A stretch of DNA of 64,000 nucleotides from Bradyrhizobium sp. STM 3843 (GTDB lineage: Bacteria > Pseudomonadota > Alphaproteobacteria > Rhizobiales > Xanthobacteraceae). The stretch is taken from contig NZ_CAFK01000299.1 in the NCBI RefSeq assembly GCF_000239815.1, forward strand, positions 186,001 to 250,000. The letters are read 5' to 3'. How positions within the stretch are numbered: the stretch's first letter is position 1; each line of letters opens with the position of its first letter. A model generated the notes under the pieces. That model had not been told where the DNA came from, did not search any database, and saw nothing but the letters and a program-made list of their open reading frames with translations. A program made the position numbers and the translations under genes. Positions 43,768 to 53,540 of this stretch are shown in pieces.

Positions 43768-45148
43768 CTACGCAACCCGCAACCGGGATGTATCCGGCGG
43801 ATGAATTGTCAACTTGGCGAGGCGGCGCAGATTCTGGGCGATCGCCGCGAGCGTGAACTCGAACTGGGCGCCTGCCGGCCTCCTTAGTCTCAGTCGGCCC
43901 ATCCGAAGGATCCGCTTCAGATGGGCAAAGAGCATTTCCACTTTCTTTCGGTCGCGGCGCGTCTGCTCATAGGCGGCGGTCTTGGCAATGGCCCGGGCGA
44001 CGTCGCGCGCTGCCTCGTGAATATGTCGTGTGATCTTGCGGCTCGGTGTTTTCGGACAGCACTTCGACTTGAGCGGACAAGAGCGGCAATCAGCGACGCG
44101 CGAGAAGTACGAGACCATGTCGTCACCGCGCGTTTTGCGCTTTCTGGTTGACCTTGGCACGATCTTGCCATTGGGGCAGACGTAACAATCGTGGTCGTCG
44201 TCGTAGATGAAGTCGTCCCGGCTGAACGTGCCATCATCGCGCTTCGACTTGTCGATGACTGGGACATGCGGCGCGATGCCCTTCACATCGACCAGGAAGT
44301 GCAGGTTGGGCGCCGAGCCATAGGCTGTATCGGCGACGAGCCAATCCGGCTTGATTCCGAAGGTCGCCTCGGTGCGCTCAATCATGGTCTGTGACGCGCC
44401 GACTTCCGCCTGCCGAATCGCCCGGGACGCCTCCACATCCATGATGATACCGAACTTCACATCAATGAGGTAATTGTCGGCGTACGCGAAGAACGCAGCA
44501 TTGCGCAGAGCGCCGGTCCATTGCGCAGCCGGATCGGCAGGAGCCACGAACTTCGGCACAACCTCGGTCGCAGCGCCCCATGCTGGATCGTCGAGGCTTG
44601 CAAGATAGTCCTGCACGGCTCGATTTTCAGTCGCCGGGTCGAGCTCGTGGTCCCATTTGTCCCCGGGCGTCGATCGGCACTTTTTGGCGTCCGCTGCAAT
44701 CAGGCTGGCATCGACCGCGAAGCCACTGCCGCCAACAAGATCCGCTCGGATGCAGGCTACGACGACACGTTCGAACAGGCGGTGAAACACGTCGTATTGA
44801 CGGAAGCGGCTCGTTACGGGCACGCGTGAAAGCCGAGTGATCTGGGATCTTGTCTTCGATCCCGAGGCCGCAGAACCAACGATAGGCGAGATTGAGCTGA
44901 ACCTCGCGGCAAAGCGCGCGCTCGGAGCGAATGGCGAACACGTACCCGAGGATCAGCATCCGCATCATCAGTTCCGGATCGACCGAAGGCCGCCCCGTAT
45001 GCGAGTAGTACGGGGCGAGTTCTGTTCGAGCCCAGGACAAATCCAGCACGGCAGCAATCTGTCGGACTTGGTGGTCGTCCGGCACTACGGCCTCGAGATC
45101 GAACGCATAGAACAGTTGGCCCTGCTCACTCTTGCGCCGCCCCATCAT
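43768..45148 (-). mobile_element. IS1182-type transposase, one-base insertion
   Basis: Two frames combine into a DDE transposase of about 460 residues: DUF772-like N-terminus (FYAFDLEAVVPDDHQVRQIA... SHTGRPSVDPELMMRMLIL) and catalytic C-terminus (SGFAVDASLIAADAKK, LVADTAYGSAPNLHFL, CPLKSKCCP, RDRKKVEMLFAHLKRIL). The frame switches at RARNE: the DNA reads AACGAGCCGCTTCCG where the protein needs AACGAGCGCTTCCG, one extra C near 44812. The element is otherwise full length and may have been inactivated recently. Confidence 0.88.
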
Positions 45149-45332
45149 CGAACTGCTCCGTCGATGGCCCCCTCAGAACGACGGAATCACGGTTCGGCAC
45201 ACCGCTCAAGAGTTCTGCAACAAAATCGGCCCACAAGCGAAGTGGAAGGCCGCAACTTTGACGTCTGCTCTGGAGTGGTCAGCGGACCGGAATTGCTCAG
45301 GTCGAGTGTTTCGCATTTTGACCCTTAGCCGA

Positions 45333-45677
45333 TTAGTCGGCATCCCTTGTACTCTTTTCCCGGTTCGCCTGATCCACCCAGTTGCGGAAAATGGAGACAA
45401 TCTCCGGTAGGTCGGAAGGGCCGCAGGCAGCTATGAACTTCTTTTTCTCCACACGGCAAATCCACCACGACGTGACTTTGGTCGGGTCGTAGGCTTGCGA
45501 CTTCGTGCCGTTCCGTTGAGGCTCGAATTGGCGATTTTCCAAATCCGTTTCCTCAAGGTTTATCGTGAGGATCCATCCCGGATTGTCTAAGGTATCGAGC
45601 TTAACGCCGTTCTGATGCTCCCAACTCCCATTGCATTGACTGGCGTACCAGCGTGTGAGCCAAGTCAAGTGATCCAT
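45333..45677 (-). CDS. Imm53-family immunity protein
   Basis: 114 residues. MDHLTWLTRWYASQCNG, SWEHQNGVKLDTLDNPGW and LEETDLEN reproduce the Imm53 pattern (short domain with WYxSQCxGxWEH and DNPGW). These proteins neutralise polymorphic-toxin effectors. ATG 45677 fits the family start; a longer form begins at 45725. No toxin C-terminal domain is next to it; the IS1182 remnant lies directly downstream, so the toxin may have been lost, or the protein may be an orphan that protects against foreign toxins. Confidence 0.8.
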   Translation of the reverse strand: MDHLTWLTRWYASQCNGSWEHQNGVKLDTLDNPGWILTINLEETDLENRQFEPQRNGTKSQAYDPTKVTSWWICRVEKKKFIAACGPSDLPEIVSIFRNWVDQANREKSTRDAD

Positions 45678-46014
45678 TTGTTGCTCCGAGCCGTCTCGAA
45701 TCGCGGCCTCCTTGGTATCTGACAAAATCTTTCATGTCGCCTGTTGGGCCCATTCCGGACCTTCCGGCCTGTGTCGAGGATGTCCGCTCTCGGGGGACGA
45801 CCGGAAGTGAGCTGCCGGAGGACTAAAAGACCGCTTGTGACCGGAGCGGCCCCAACCGACCTCCAACAACAGCTGCACGCCCCACGTTTCAACCTACACT
45901 GCACCAGGCGGCCTCGGGTCGACGATGCACCTTTGAGCTGGCAGGAGAGCTCGAATGAGCAACCCAGATTTCGCATGCTTTCGATCGAACCCGCCCCAAC
46001 TGCTTAGGCCTCTC

Positions 46015-46941
46015 TCACCGATTTGCGGCGCAAAGCGCATTCGTGATCATCCCCGCCAGGGTCCCATCATGGGCGAAGCCCAGCGCCAGCTCGGCACTGA
46101 CATCCAGCATTGGATAACGGCCGAACGCTGCCTCGATGCGGTCGTCGGGATCGAACATCACGCCCGCTGACCGCTCCGCACCGTACAGTCGCGCCAGGCC
46201 GGCCACGACGTCGGCGATCGAGAGACAAAGCGCCGGAAGCTGCAGATGACCGCAGACCTCGATCTTGCCGGCACGGATGAGATTGTCGACGACGGCCTTC
46301 GCGGACAGCCACCAGGCGGTCGCGGCCGGCGACACCGGACAGACGTAGCGTTCGCCCGCGGACAGTGCGTGCAGCAGCTCGCTCATGAAGGCCGAGCCGA
46401 AGCCGCTCACAGGTCTCGGCCGCGCGACGATGCCCGGGAGCCGCAGTGCAATCCCTGATAGATCTCCGCGTCGTGTGTGGTCGGCAAGCGCAATCTCCAC
46501 CATCCGCTTGTGCGCCCCATAGGTGATCACGGGGCGCGCCTCCGTCTGCGTGCTGACCAGCGCCGCGGAGAGCGCGCCATAGACGGCGATGCTGCTAGCA
46601 TAGACCACGCGCGGCCGTCGCCGACTCTGCGCCAGCACTTGGAACAGATCCAGCGACGCATCGAGGTTGACGCGGCGGCCGAGCACCGGCTCGGCCTCGG
46701 CGCGACCGCCGGGAACGCTGGCGAGATGAAACACCAGATCGAACGATGAGGCGCCGACGCACTCCAGGACAGCGCGATCGTCGAGGCCGCCTCTGATCCA
46801 GGATAGACGTTCGCCGGAGGCCCAGGCCGGTGCTGGGGCGAGATCCAGTCCGGTGATGTCCGCGCTCCCGATGTCGGTCAGCAACCGGCCCAGCAGCGCA
46901 CTGCCGATGAAACCCGCAGCACCCGTGATCAGGATGCGCAT
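46015..46941 (-). CDS. NAD-dependent epimerase/dehydratase (DenD-like SDR)
   Basis: 308 residues, extended SDR: Rossmann GAAGFIGSALLGRLL, VFHLASVPGGRAE and the catalytic Tyr-Lys in ITYGAHKRMVEIAL after VVYASSIAVYG. It is close to D-erythronate dehydrogenases and related sugar-acid or side-chain dehydrogenases. Last gene of the eight-gene catabolic operon, 3 bp after the FAH gene; it may act on a hydroxylated ring-cleavage side product. Exact substrate open. Confidence 0.85.
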   Translation of the reverse strand: MRILITGAAGFIGSALLGRLLTDIGSADITGLDLAPAPAWASGERLSWIRGGLDDRAVLECVGASSFDLVFHLASVPGGRAEAEPVLGRRVNLDASLDLFQVLAQSRRRPRVVYASSIAVYGALSAALVSTQTEARPVITYGAHKRMVEIALADHTRRGDLSGIALRLPGIVARPRPVSGFGSAFMSELLHALSAGERYVCPVSPAATAWWLSAKAVVDNLIRAGKIEVCGHLQLPALCLSIADVVAGLARLYGAERSAGVMFDPDDRIEAAFGRYPMLDVSAELALGFAHDGTLAGMITNALCAANR

Positions 46942-46944
46942 CGT

Positions 46945-47949
46945 TCAGTCCGGCCGACCGGCATCGGCTGCGCGAACCACGCGCTGGTCGATGCGTCCGA
47001 ACGGACCCGGCCGGCCATCGGCGAAGCAGGCCTGCATCGTCACCTCGTCACCGAAGCGCAGGAACGATGTCCGTGCCTCGCCATGCTCGATCATCTCGAT
47101 CGCCCTGACCTCGGCGAGACAGCTCGATCCAGCGGCGCGATCGGCGTTCGAGACCGTGCCCGAACCGATGATTGTGCCAGCCGTCAACCGGCGGGTCCGC
47201 GCGGCGTGGGCGATCAGCTGCGGAAACGAGAACGCCATCTCGCGCCCCGACGCCGCGCCCATCCGCTCGCCGTTGCGCTGGACATGCAGGGCCATGTCGA
47301 GCTGGCCGTCGCGCCAGGCGTCGCCGACTTCATCCGGCGTAACCGCGATCGGCGCGAAACTCGTCGAGGGCTTCGCCTGCAGAAAGCCGAAGCCGGTGCG
47401 CACCTCGCGCGCGCCGACCGCGCGCAGGCTCCAATCGTTGATCTGGACCAGCAGCCGGATCCGCCGCGCGGCGTCCTCGGCGGAGACGGCCATTGGCACG
47501 TCGTCAACGATCACGCCGAACTCGCCCTCGAAGTCGATGCCGTCAGCCTCCGTCACGAACGGGACCTCGGCCTGCGGCCCGAGGAAATCGTCGCTGGCCC
47601 CCTGGTACATGACCGGGATGGCGTCGAAATCGGGGATCGGCGGCTTGTTGAAGGCGACGTCCATCAGCCGTCCGTGATTGAGGAAAGCCGAGCCGTCCAA
47701 CCATTGCGGCGCGCGCGGCAGCGGTGCGAGACATCGCGCGGGATCGAACGCGACGACATGGCTAGCCGAGCCGTCCTCAAGACTTTCAGCGAGCCGCCGC
47801 AGCGCCGGCTCGGCCTGCTGCCAATTCCGCAGCGCCGTCAGGAGATCAGGCGCGATCGCGCTCGCATCGACCGCGCGCGCCTGGTCCTTGGAAACGATCA
47901 CGAGGCGGCCATCGGGGCTGCCGTTCTGATAGGCCGCAAACTTCATCAA
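46945..47949 (-). CDS. fumarylacetoacetate hydrolase family protein
   Basis: 334 residues. The C-terminal FAH domain shows the metal-binding acidic set in DGIDFEGEFGVIVDDVP and the loop INDWSLRAV, with a GSGTVSNAD ending block; the N-terminus carries the FAH_N-like cap (FAAYQNGSPDGRLVIVSK). Members cleave C-C bonds in acylpyruvates. It overlaps the cupin gene by 4 bp (ATGA), so translation is coupled. In this operon it would hydrolyse a ring-cleavage product to pyruvate or fumarate-type fragments. Confidence 0.88.
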   Translation of the reverse strand: MMKFAAYQNGSPDGRLVIVSKDQARAVDASAIAPDLLTALRNWQQAEPALRRLAESLEDGSASHVVAFDPARCLAPLPRAPQWLDGSAFLNHGRLMDVAFNKPPIPDFDAIPVMYQGASDDFLGPQAEVPFVTEADGIDFEGEFGVIVDDVPMAVSAEDAARRIRLLVQINDWSLRAVGAREVRTGFGFLQAKPSTSFAPIAVTPDEVGDAWRDGQLDMALHVQRNGERMGAASGREMAFSFPQLIAHAARTRRLTAGTIIGSGTVSNADRAAGSSCLAEVRAIEMIEHGEARTSFLRFGDEVTMQACFADGRPGPFGRIDQRVVRAADAGRPD

Positions 47950-48521
47950 CTGCCCCTGGTCGGGTTGGCTTCGGGACCGAACTTACCATCGACCAGGATG
48001 AACAGCATCCGGCACGGCTTGGCACTGCGATTGGCCCAGGCGTGGTTGGTGCCGCGCTGGATCACGACGTCACCGGCCTTGAGATCCGCGGTGCCCTTGT
48101 CGAGCACCAGCGTGATCTCGCCGGAGATGACGACGCCGTAATCGATGGTCTCGGTCCGGTGCATAAGCGGATGCGGCGATGCCGTCGTCACCGTCGAGGC
48201 ATGCGGATCGCCGATTTGGCTGAAGGCGGCGTGCATGCGGTCGGCACCGTTGCGGAGGAAATCCTCGGTATCCGGCGGAATATCGACGAAACGGATGCGG
48301 CTGCCGTTGGTCGGCGGTGGCAGCCGCAGCGGCCCGATTGTCGGATCAGGACTGTTGTCAATGAGCGCAGGGGTCGCCTGCGTGCTCCAAACCTCGTGGA
48401 AGAAGGTGCCGGGGATCGCCGCCAGCTCGGTGACGGTCGGCAAGGCGCCGTCGGAGGCGATCACGGCGGCGCCCTGCGCGTCGTGTCCGGTGACGACGCG
48501 GCGGATCTGCGGAAGGGTCAT
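47946..48521 (-). CDS. cupin-domain protein of the catabolic operon
   Basis: 191 residues. One cupin with metal-type residues: HPLMHRTETIDYGVVISGE (His, Glu) and DVVIQRGTNHAWAN (His). The first 90 residues are a family-specific extension (FHEVWSTQATPAL). Such small cupins in aromatic operons act as isomerases, dioxygenases or tautomerases; the role here is unknown. ATG 48521 is 16 bp downstream of the MFS gene and overlaps the FAH gene. Confidence 0.85.
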   Translation of the reverse strand: MTLPQIRRVVTGHDAQGAAVIASDGALPTVTELAAIPGTFFHEVWSTQATPALIDNSPDPTIGPLRLPPPTNGSRIRFVDIPPDTEDFLRNGADRMHAAFSQIGDPHASTVTTASPHPLMHRTETIDYGVVISGEITLVLDKGTADLKAGDVVIQRGTNHAWANRSAKPCRMLFILVDGKFGPEANPTRGS

Positions 48522-48537
48522 ACGGGAGGTCTCCTGG

Positions 48538-49701
48538 TCAGGCGATTTCGAGAGAGGCGGTGGATGCCGCGCCGCGTGCGACAAATACGCGGGAGAACGT
48601 CACGACGGCGACGGATGAGATGAGGACGGCGCCGAGCCCGAGCGCGGGATAGCCGAACAGCTGCACCAAGGTGCCACCGAGAATGGGGCCAATCGCGGCC
48701 CCGATCATCAGCATTGCCGGCGTGCCGGCGAGAGCGCGCGCGGTGGGGTCGAGCCGCGACAGCAACCCGAAGGCAAAGGTGTGGGTGAAGATCATCACCG
48801 CGGCAAAGATCGCGGTCGGGACGGCATAGGTGACGAAGCCGGAGCCGAAGGTGATTGTCACGGCGATCAGCGCCTGGCAGACCGGGCCCGCCAGCAGCAC
48901 GTGTCGCGCCGGCAGCCGTGTCTCCAGAACGGCGGCGAGCGGCGCCGGCAGCAGATTGACGAAGCCGAGCGCGATCAGCACGCCCGTCACCATCTCCGCG
49001 CCGAAGCCGCGGTCACTCCCGATCCGCTCGATGAAGCTGAACAGCATCGCCTGCGTCAGCGCCATGCAGCTGATGCCGGCAATGCCGAACCAGACAGTGC
49101 GGGGAAGATGGCTGACCTCGGCGATGAGATCGTCGTCGCTACGCATCACAGGCTTCGGAAAAGATAACGCCGCCGCCAGCGCCGCGACCGCCATTACGCC
49201 GGAGAACACGACGAACAGCGCGGTCCCGCCAAAGCCCGCCACAAGGTTGGGCGTTACACCAAGGAAGAGAATCGCAAACACCCCGAGCGCCATCCCCACG
49301 ATAGCGAAAAGCCGGTGCGGGTTGAGGCTGCGTGCGATGGTACCGTGGGTGAAGCTCAACCCGCAGGCCGCCGTTGCCCCTGCAAGCGCGTGCAGCATCG
49401 CAAGCATCGCAAACTCGGACGTCCGGCTGGCGGCGAGGAACGTCAGCGCGGCCAAGGCGAATCCGGCAGCCGCCGCCAGACGGGCGTTCAAACGATTGAA
49501 GCGGGGGGCAAAGAACAGGCTACTGAGGACGGCTCCCAGCAGGAACAACGTGGCCAGCATTCCGGCCTGCTGCGGGCTGAACCTGTAGCGCTCGATCAGC
49601 GCGCCCACCCAGACCGGCAGCGCGACGAGATCAACCATCCCGGCGCAATGCGCGACCATCAGGGCAATGCGGCCGCGCCATGTTTCCGTCGTCACCGTCA
49701 T
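48538..49701 (-). CDS. MFS transporter of the catabolic operon
   Basis: 387 residues, twelve helices (MVAHCAGMVDLVALPVWVGA, FLLGAVLSSLFFAPRFNRLN, and others). Short cytoplasmic loops and an interrupted loop 2-3 motif. Position within the operon suggests uptake of the aromatic substrate or export of a toxic intermediate. ATG 49701 chosen; ATG 49722 adds seven residues. Confidence 0.85.
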   Translation of the reverse strand: MTVTTETWRGRIALMVAHCAGMVDLVALPVWVGALIERYRFSPQQAGMLATLFLLGAVLSSLFFAPRFNRLNARLAAAAGFALAALTFLAASRTSEFAMLAMLHALAGATAACGLSFTHGTIARSLNPHRLFAIVGMALGVFAILFLGVTPNLVAGFGGTALFVVFSGVMAVAALAAALSFPKPVMRSDDDLIAEVSHLPRTVWFGIAGISCMALTQAMLFSFIERIGSDRGFGAEMVTGVLIALGFVNLLPAPLAAVLETRLPARHVLLAGPVCQALIAVTITFGSGFVTYAVPTAIFAAVMIFTHTFAFGLLSRLDPTARALAGTPAMLMIGAAIGPILGGTLVQLFGYPALGLGAVLISSVAVVTFSRVFVARGAASTASLEIA

Positions 49702-49744
49702 TGCTTCCTCCCCTCGATGCATGTTGTTGCTGTTTGTTGCCTGC

Positions 49745-50875
49745 TTAGATCGGCTGCGTCAGTCCGATGATCGACTCGCGCATGATCCTGGCGTGCTCAG
49801 CCTTGTCGCCATTCTCCATTTCGATGCGGCAGAGCAGCGCGGAGTTCTCGATCACCATGCGGCAGCGATCCCAGCGCCGCGCATGGAAGCGGTCGAACGC
49901 CTCCTGCAAGGTCGCCGCACGTGCCAGCTCTTCGGCCAGGACGATGCCGCTCTCGATGCCGATGCCCGCACCGGAGGCGAGATGCGGCGTTGTCGCCGCC
50001 ACAGTGTCGCCGATCAGGATGACGCGGCCCCGATTCCACGGCGCCGGCACCAGCAGGTTGGCGAGCGGCCGATAATCGATCGCAGCATCGGCGCCGAACA
50101 GATGCGCACGCAGCGCCACCAGCACGGGATCGCTGAACGGCGCCAGCATGTCGGCCACCAGTTGCGGCCATGACGCACGCTCGGCCTGCAGCCTCTCCGG
50201 CCGTGCTTCGGTGATGAACATGTACATGTGGCTCGGCGACACCGGATTGACGCCGGCCTTGACCGCACCGCCCAGCCACATCCGCGGACGCACGATGTCG
50301 GCCGGCCGCGGCAACACGGCGCGCCAGACCACCTGTCCGATATATTGCGGCGGCTTGATCTCGGGGAACAGCAGCGCCCGGGTCTTCGAATGCACGCCGT
50401 CGGCGACCACGACCAGATCGTAGCGGCCGGTCGTGCCGTCGGTGAAGCTGACCTCGACATCGCTGTCGTGCTGCGTGATCTGCGTGGAGGTGCACCCGAC
50501 CCGCGCGGCAACGCCGGCAGCGCGTGTCGCATCGGCGAGGATGCGTCCGAGCTCGGGCCGCATGATTCCACCTCCGCCGGGCACCTCCGATCCTGCGGCC
50601 CTGGGTGTCGGGATCTCGCCGATCCTGTGGCCAGACGGCGTGAACAGGTCGACACCATCCGAGGTGTAGCCGCGCCGCGCGAATTCCGCGAACACGCCGA
50701 TCGTTTCAAGCGCGCGCAAGGTCGGCCCGCTCACCGTGATGCCGGCGCCCTCGGGCCGCCAGTTGGGATCGATCTCGACGAGATCGACGTCGATGCCTGC
50801 CTTGCGCATCTGGATCGACGCGGCCATGCCGGAAAACCCACCGCCGATCGTCAGCACCCTGCTCACCACCGCCAT
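49745..50875 (-). CDS. fdeE: FAD-dependent aromatic hydroxylase (FdeE-like)
   Basis: 376 residues of the group A flavin monooxygenases: dinucleotide fold LTIGGGFSGMAASIQMRKAG, DG motif VVVADGVHSKTR and GD motif VILIGDTVAATTPHLASGAG. Such enzymes use NAD(P)H and O2 to add a hydroxyl ortho or para to a phenolic OH. In the naringenin (fde) operon the corresponding enzyme FdeE hydroxylates ring A before cleavage. Next to a Rieske protein and an extradiol dioxygenase here, the same role is inferred; the gene symbol rests on operon similarity, not on a database match. Confidence 0.8.
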   Translation of the reverse strand: MAVVSRVLTIGGGFSGMAASIQMRKAGIDVDLVEIDPNWRPEGAGITVSGPTLRALETIGVFAEFARRGYTSDGVDLFTPSGHRIGEIPTPRAAGSEVPGGGGIMRPELGRILADATRAAGVAARVGCTSTQITQHDSDVEVSFTDGTTGRYDLVVVADGVHSKTRALLFPEIKPPQYIGQVVWRAVLPRPADIVRPRMWLGGAVKAGVNPVSPSHMYMFITEARPERLQAERASWPQLVADMLAPFSDPVLVALRAHLFGADAAIDYRPLANLLVPAPWNRGRVILIGDTVAATTPHLASGAGIGIESGIVLAEELARAATLQEAFDRFHARRWDRCRMVIENSALLCRIEMENGDKAEHARIMRESIIGLTQPI

Positions 50876-50912
50876 GGTGCCTCCTCCCTCTGCAGTCCGC
50901 CTTGCAGGCGTG

Positions 50913-51278
50913 TTATGACTTCACGAACAGCTCGCCGTCGGTATCGACGACGAGCTCGATACGGCTCAGCCGCTCACCGCGGCAGGGCCCCTGCACGCAC
51001 AGCCCGGTATCGGGCATGAACTCGGCGCCGTGCGCATGACAGACGATCCGCGTGCCCTCAGCGTTGAGATACGCATCCCTGCGCCAGGCCATCGGCGCGC
51101 CGCCGATGTGCGGACAGGCATTGCGCCAACCATGCAGCCGCCCCTGCCACCGCACCACGAACAGGCTGTCCTGGCCCTCAGCGTCAGCATCGAAGCCGCG
51201 CGACTGCGCCTCGCCGATCTCGTCGGCGCGGCACAGATGAACCCAGCTGGCCGGCACGGCCTCACGCGTAGTCGCCAT
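50913..51278 (-). CDS. fdeD: Rieske [2Fe-2S] ferredoxin-type protein (FdeD-like)
   Basis: 121 residues, a stand-alone Rieske domain: cluster ligands in ACPHIGGAPM (Cys, His) and CHAHGAEF (Cys, His). It lacks the catalytic iron site of ring hydroxylases, so it can only carry electrons or stabilise a partner. It overlaps the dioxygenase stop by 17 bp and lies 37 bp before the FAD hydroxylase, which it probably assists. The symbol is assigned by operon content only. Confidence 0.78.
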   Translation of the reverse strand: MATTREAVPASWVHLCRADEIGEAQSRGFDADAEGQDSLFVVRWQGRLHGWRNACPHIGGAPMAWRRDAYLNAEGTRIVCHAHGAEFMPDTGLCVQGPCRGERLSRIELVVDTDGELFVKS

Positions 51279-52215
51279 TCTCGGGAATTCCGGGGCCGGG
51301 ATACCACTTCTTGCGCATCTTCAGCAGGAAGGTCTGCGAGTTGTCAGCCGAGACCGTCGCCTCGCGCGGCTGCCAGCTTGCATCATGCTGATCCATGTCG
51401 GCATCCATCTCGATGTGACAGCCGAACGGACTGTTGAAGTACCAGAACCAGTTCGAGCCGAGGATATGACGGCCAGGGCCCCAGAACGCCTGATAGCCCT
51501 TCTCGACGAAGCGATAGCCGTTGGTGATCATTTCCGACGGGCCGCCGAAGTGGAACGTGAAGTGCTCGACGCCATGCATGTGCGGCGGCGCGCCGATCAG
51601 GAAATGGGTGTGATGGTCCAGCGAACCGCCGGGCTGCAGGAACGGCCCTGTGCCGGTGAAGCGATCGGTGCAACGGAAGCCGAGGCGGTTGACGTAGAAG
51701 GCTTCCGCCTTGACCACGTCGGGCACGAAATAGACCACATGCGACAGCGAGCGTGGACGGATGACGCTGCCCGGCGGCGGCACGCCGAGGCTGTTGATCG
51801 GCCGGAACACCACGCCGCCCGGCGCATTCGAGATCTCGCCAGCCAGCACGAACGGGCGCCGGGCCGCGAGTTGAAAGCCGATCACGAAGCCGGAATCGTC
51901 GATCGATTCGATCGAGCCATCCGGCAGCCGCCGGACCTCGCGATCGCGCCGCAGCTCAGCGGCGATCGCGCCCAGCGTCGCGTCGTCGGCGACGCCCATG
52001 ACCGTCTTGCGCAGACGGCAGCCCGGCACCGGCCCCGGCGGCAGCGCCGGATCGTCCTGCCGCGCGATCACCACGGCGGTTCCGTCGATCGCCTCGAAGC
52101 GGCCGCGGCGATCGGAGACGTCGACGGGCGTCAGCCCGTAATCGACCAGGAAGCGCGCCGCGCCTCTCACGTCGTCAACGCCGAATATCAGGCTCTCGAG
52201 TCCGACAATTTTCAT
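51262..52215 (-). CDS. fdeC: two-domain VOC-fold extradiol ring-cleavage dioxygenase (FdeC-like)
   Basis: 317 residues, two glyoxalase/bleomycin modules; metal ligands are His in SLSHVVYFVPDV, His in GVEHFTFHFGGP and Glu in CHIEMDADMD, the 2-His-1-Glu set of type I extradiol dioxygenases. It would open a catechol-like ring meta to the hydroxyls. In the fde pathway FdeC cleaves the 8-hydroxylated flavanone. Second gene of the operon, 23 bp after the hydrolase. Confidence 0.82.
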   Translation of the reverse strand: MKIVGLESLIFGVDDVRGAARFLVDYGLTPVDVSDRRGRFEAIDGTAVVIARQDDPALPPGPVPGCRLRKTVMGVADDATLGAIAAELRRDREVRRLPDGSIESIDDSGFVIGFQLAARRPFVLAGEISNAPGGVVFRPINSLGVPPPGSVIRPRSLSHVVYFVPDVVKAEAFYVNRLGFRCTDRFTGTGPFLQPGGSLDHHTHFLIGAPPHMHGVEHFTFHFGGPSEMITNGYRFVEKGYQAFWGPGRHILGSNWFWYFNSPFGCHIEMDADMDQHDASWQPREATVSADNSQTFLLKMRKKWYPGPGIPENGDYA

Positions 52216-52238
52216 GGCTCTCCTCTCCGCCTGCCGCC

Positions 52239-53396
52239 TCAGGCGACATGTCCGTTCAACGTCTCTGCGACCCAGTCCGCGATGTAGTGGCCGGCATTGA
52301 TGCTGTTGTCGAAGCTCGCATGCTGGGCACCGCCCTCACGCTCGGTGAAGATCTTCAGCTCGCGCTTGGGTGAATTGATCAGCTGCTCATAGGTCCGCTC
52401 CGCCCAATGCAGCGGGATTTGCGAGTCCTTCTCGCCATGCGTCACCAGGAACGGGACCCTGATGCGGTCGAGAATGCCGTCGAGATGAACCTGCTCGGCA
52501 ATCCGCATGAAGTCGTCCTGATCCTTGGCCCCCCACACCCAGCGCACATGCGCCCAATAATGCGGGACCGGGAAATCGCCTTCCTTCTGCAGACGCCTCT
52601 TCTGCACGTCGCGCCAATCGTGATTGGCGCCCCAGGCGACGCCGCAGGCGAAGCGCGGCTCGAAGGCGACGGCGCGCGGGCAGTAATAGCCGCCGAGTGA
52701 AACACCCTCGAGACCGATGCGCTTCGGATCGACATCGCTGCGGGTCTCTAACCAGTCGACGACACGGGAGGCCCAGTGCTCGCTATCATAGCGTGCAGGA
52801 AGCTCCTGCAGGCGCAGCGCCTCGCCCGACCCCGGCTGATCGATCACGAGCGATGACACCCCCCGTTTGGCGAGCCACGCGGGCAGGCCGACGCGGTATT
52901 TCATCTCCTTGGTCGAATCCAGGCCGTTGACCTGCACCAGCAGCGGCGCCGGTCCGTCGCGGCCTTCCGCACGAACCATAAGACCGGCGATGTGGGTGCC
53001 TTCATAAGGGATCTCGACCCGCTCACAGTTCTCGCGCCCCAGCGCGATTCCCTTGGCGAAGACCTCGAGACACTTGCGGTACAGCGCCAGCCGCCCCGGC
53101 GCGTCGTGGGCCTGCAGCCGCTCGCAGGTAATCCGATAGCTCGCCGCACGGCCGTATTTCTCGCCGGCCGAGAGCAGCCGTCCCTTCGCCTCGTCCTCGG
53201 CAGCGAGCGCACAGAGCTTGTCCGCCATCCGCGCCCAGGTCTCGCGAAACGCCTGGGTGCCGCTGGCATCGGGCTGCCGTGCAGCCTCCTGCAGCGGTGC
53301 GCACATCTCCTCGATCTCGCCGATCCGGGCGCCCATTTCGATCGCGAGATCGACCGAGAGATTCCAGACGTAGTTGGTCGGAAAATACTTGAACAT
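52239..53396 (-). CDS. alpha/beta hydrolase, dihydroxypseudooxynicotine-hydrolase type (C-C hydrolase)
   Basis: 385 residues. Begins FKYFPTNYVWNLSVDLAIEM, a hallmark of the 2,6-dihydroxypseudooxynicotine hydrolase family, and has nucleophile Ser in GLEGVSLGGYYCPRAVA, an Asp-rich TYE/GEKDSQIPLHWAERTYE block and terminal His in GGAQHASFDN. These enzymes hydrolyse a C-C bond next to a carbonyl, as needed after extradiol cleavage. First gene of the operon; ATG 53396 is chosen (ATG 53426 adds ten non-family residues). Its promoter faces the LysR gene. Confidence 0.85.
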   Translation of the reverse strand: MFKYFPTNYVWNLSVDLAIEMGARIGEIEEMCAPLQEAARQPDASGTQAFRETWARMADKLCALAAEDEAKGRLLSAGEKYGRAASYRITCERLQAHDAPGRLALYRKCLEVFAKGIALGRENCERVEIPYEGTHIAGLMVRAEGRDGPAPLLVQVNGLDSTKEMKYRVGLPAWLAKRGVSSLVIDQPGSGEALRLQELPARYDSEHWASRVVDWLETRSDVDPKRIGLEGVSLGGYYCPRAVAFEPRFACGVAWGANHDWRDVQKRRLQKEGDFPVPHYWAHVRWVWGAKDQDDFMRIAEQVHLDGILDRIRVPFLVTHGEKDSQIPLHWAERTYEQLINSPKRELKIFTEREGGAQHASFDNSINAGHYIADWVAETLNGHVA

Positions 53397-53487
53397 GAAT
53401 GCACTCGCGATGGGTGGACAGGCCACACATCCCTTCGACGTTTCATCCCGGGGTCTGGAATAGCCTCATTTGACCATTTCGAAAAAT

Positions 53488-53516
53488 TGATTATCAAGAT
53501 CATTCGCATTGATCTT
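53488..53516. promoter_or_regulatory. LysR-type operator between the catabolic operon and its regulator
   Basis: AAGATCA (53496-53502), 7-bp spacer, TGATCTT (53510-53516): perfect inverted repeat. A second dyad TTGATTATCAA overlaps its left side (53488-53498). This is the position and size expected for a NodD/NahR-type LysR protein that controls the divergent operon. The flank ATCAATTTTTCGAA (minus strand) recurs near the channel gene at 55.65 kb. Confidence 0.65.
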
Positions 53517-53540
53517 CTCAATACATCGAGCGGGCTGGCG

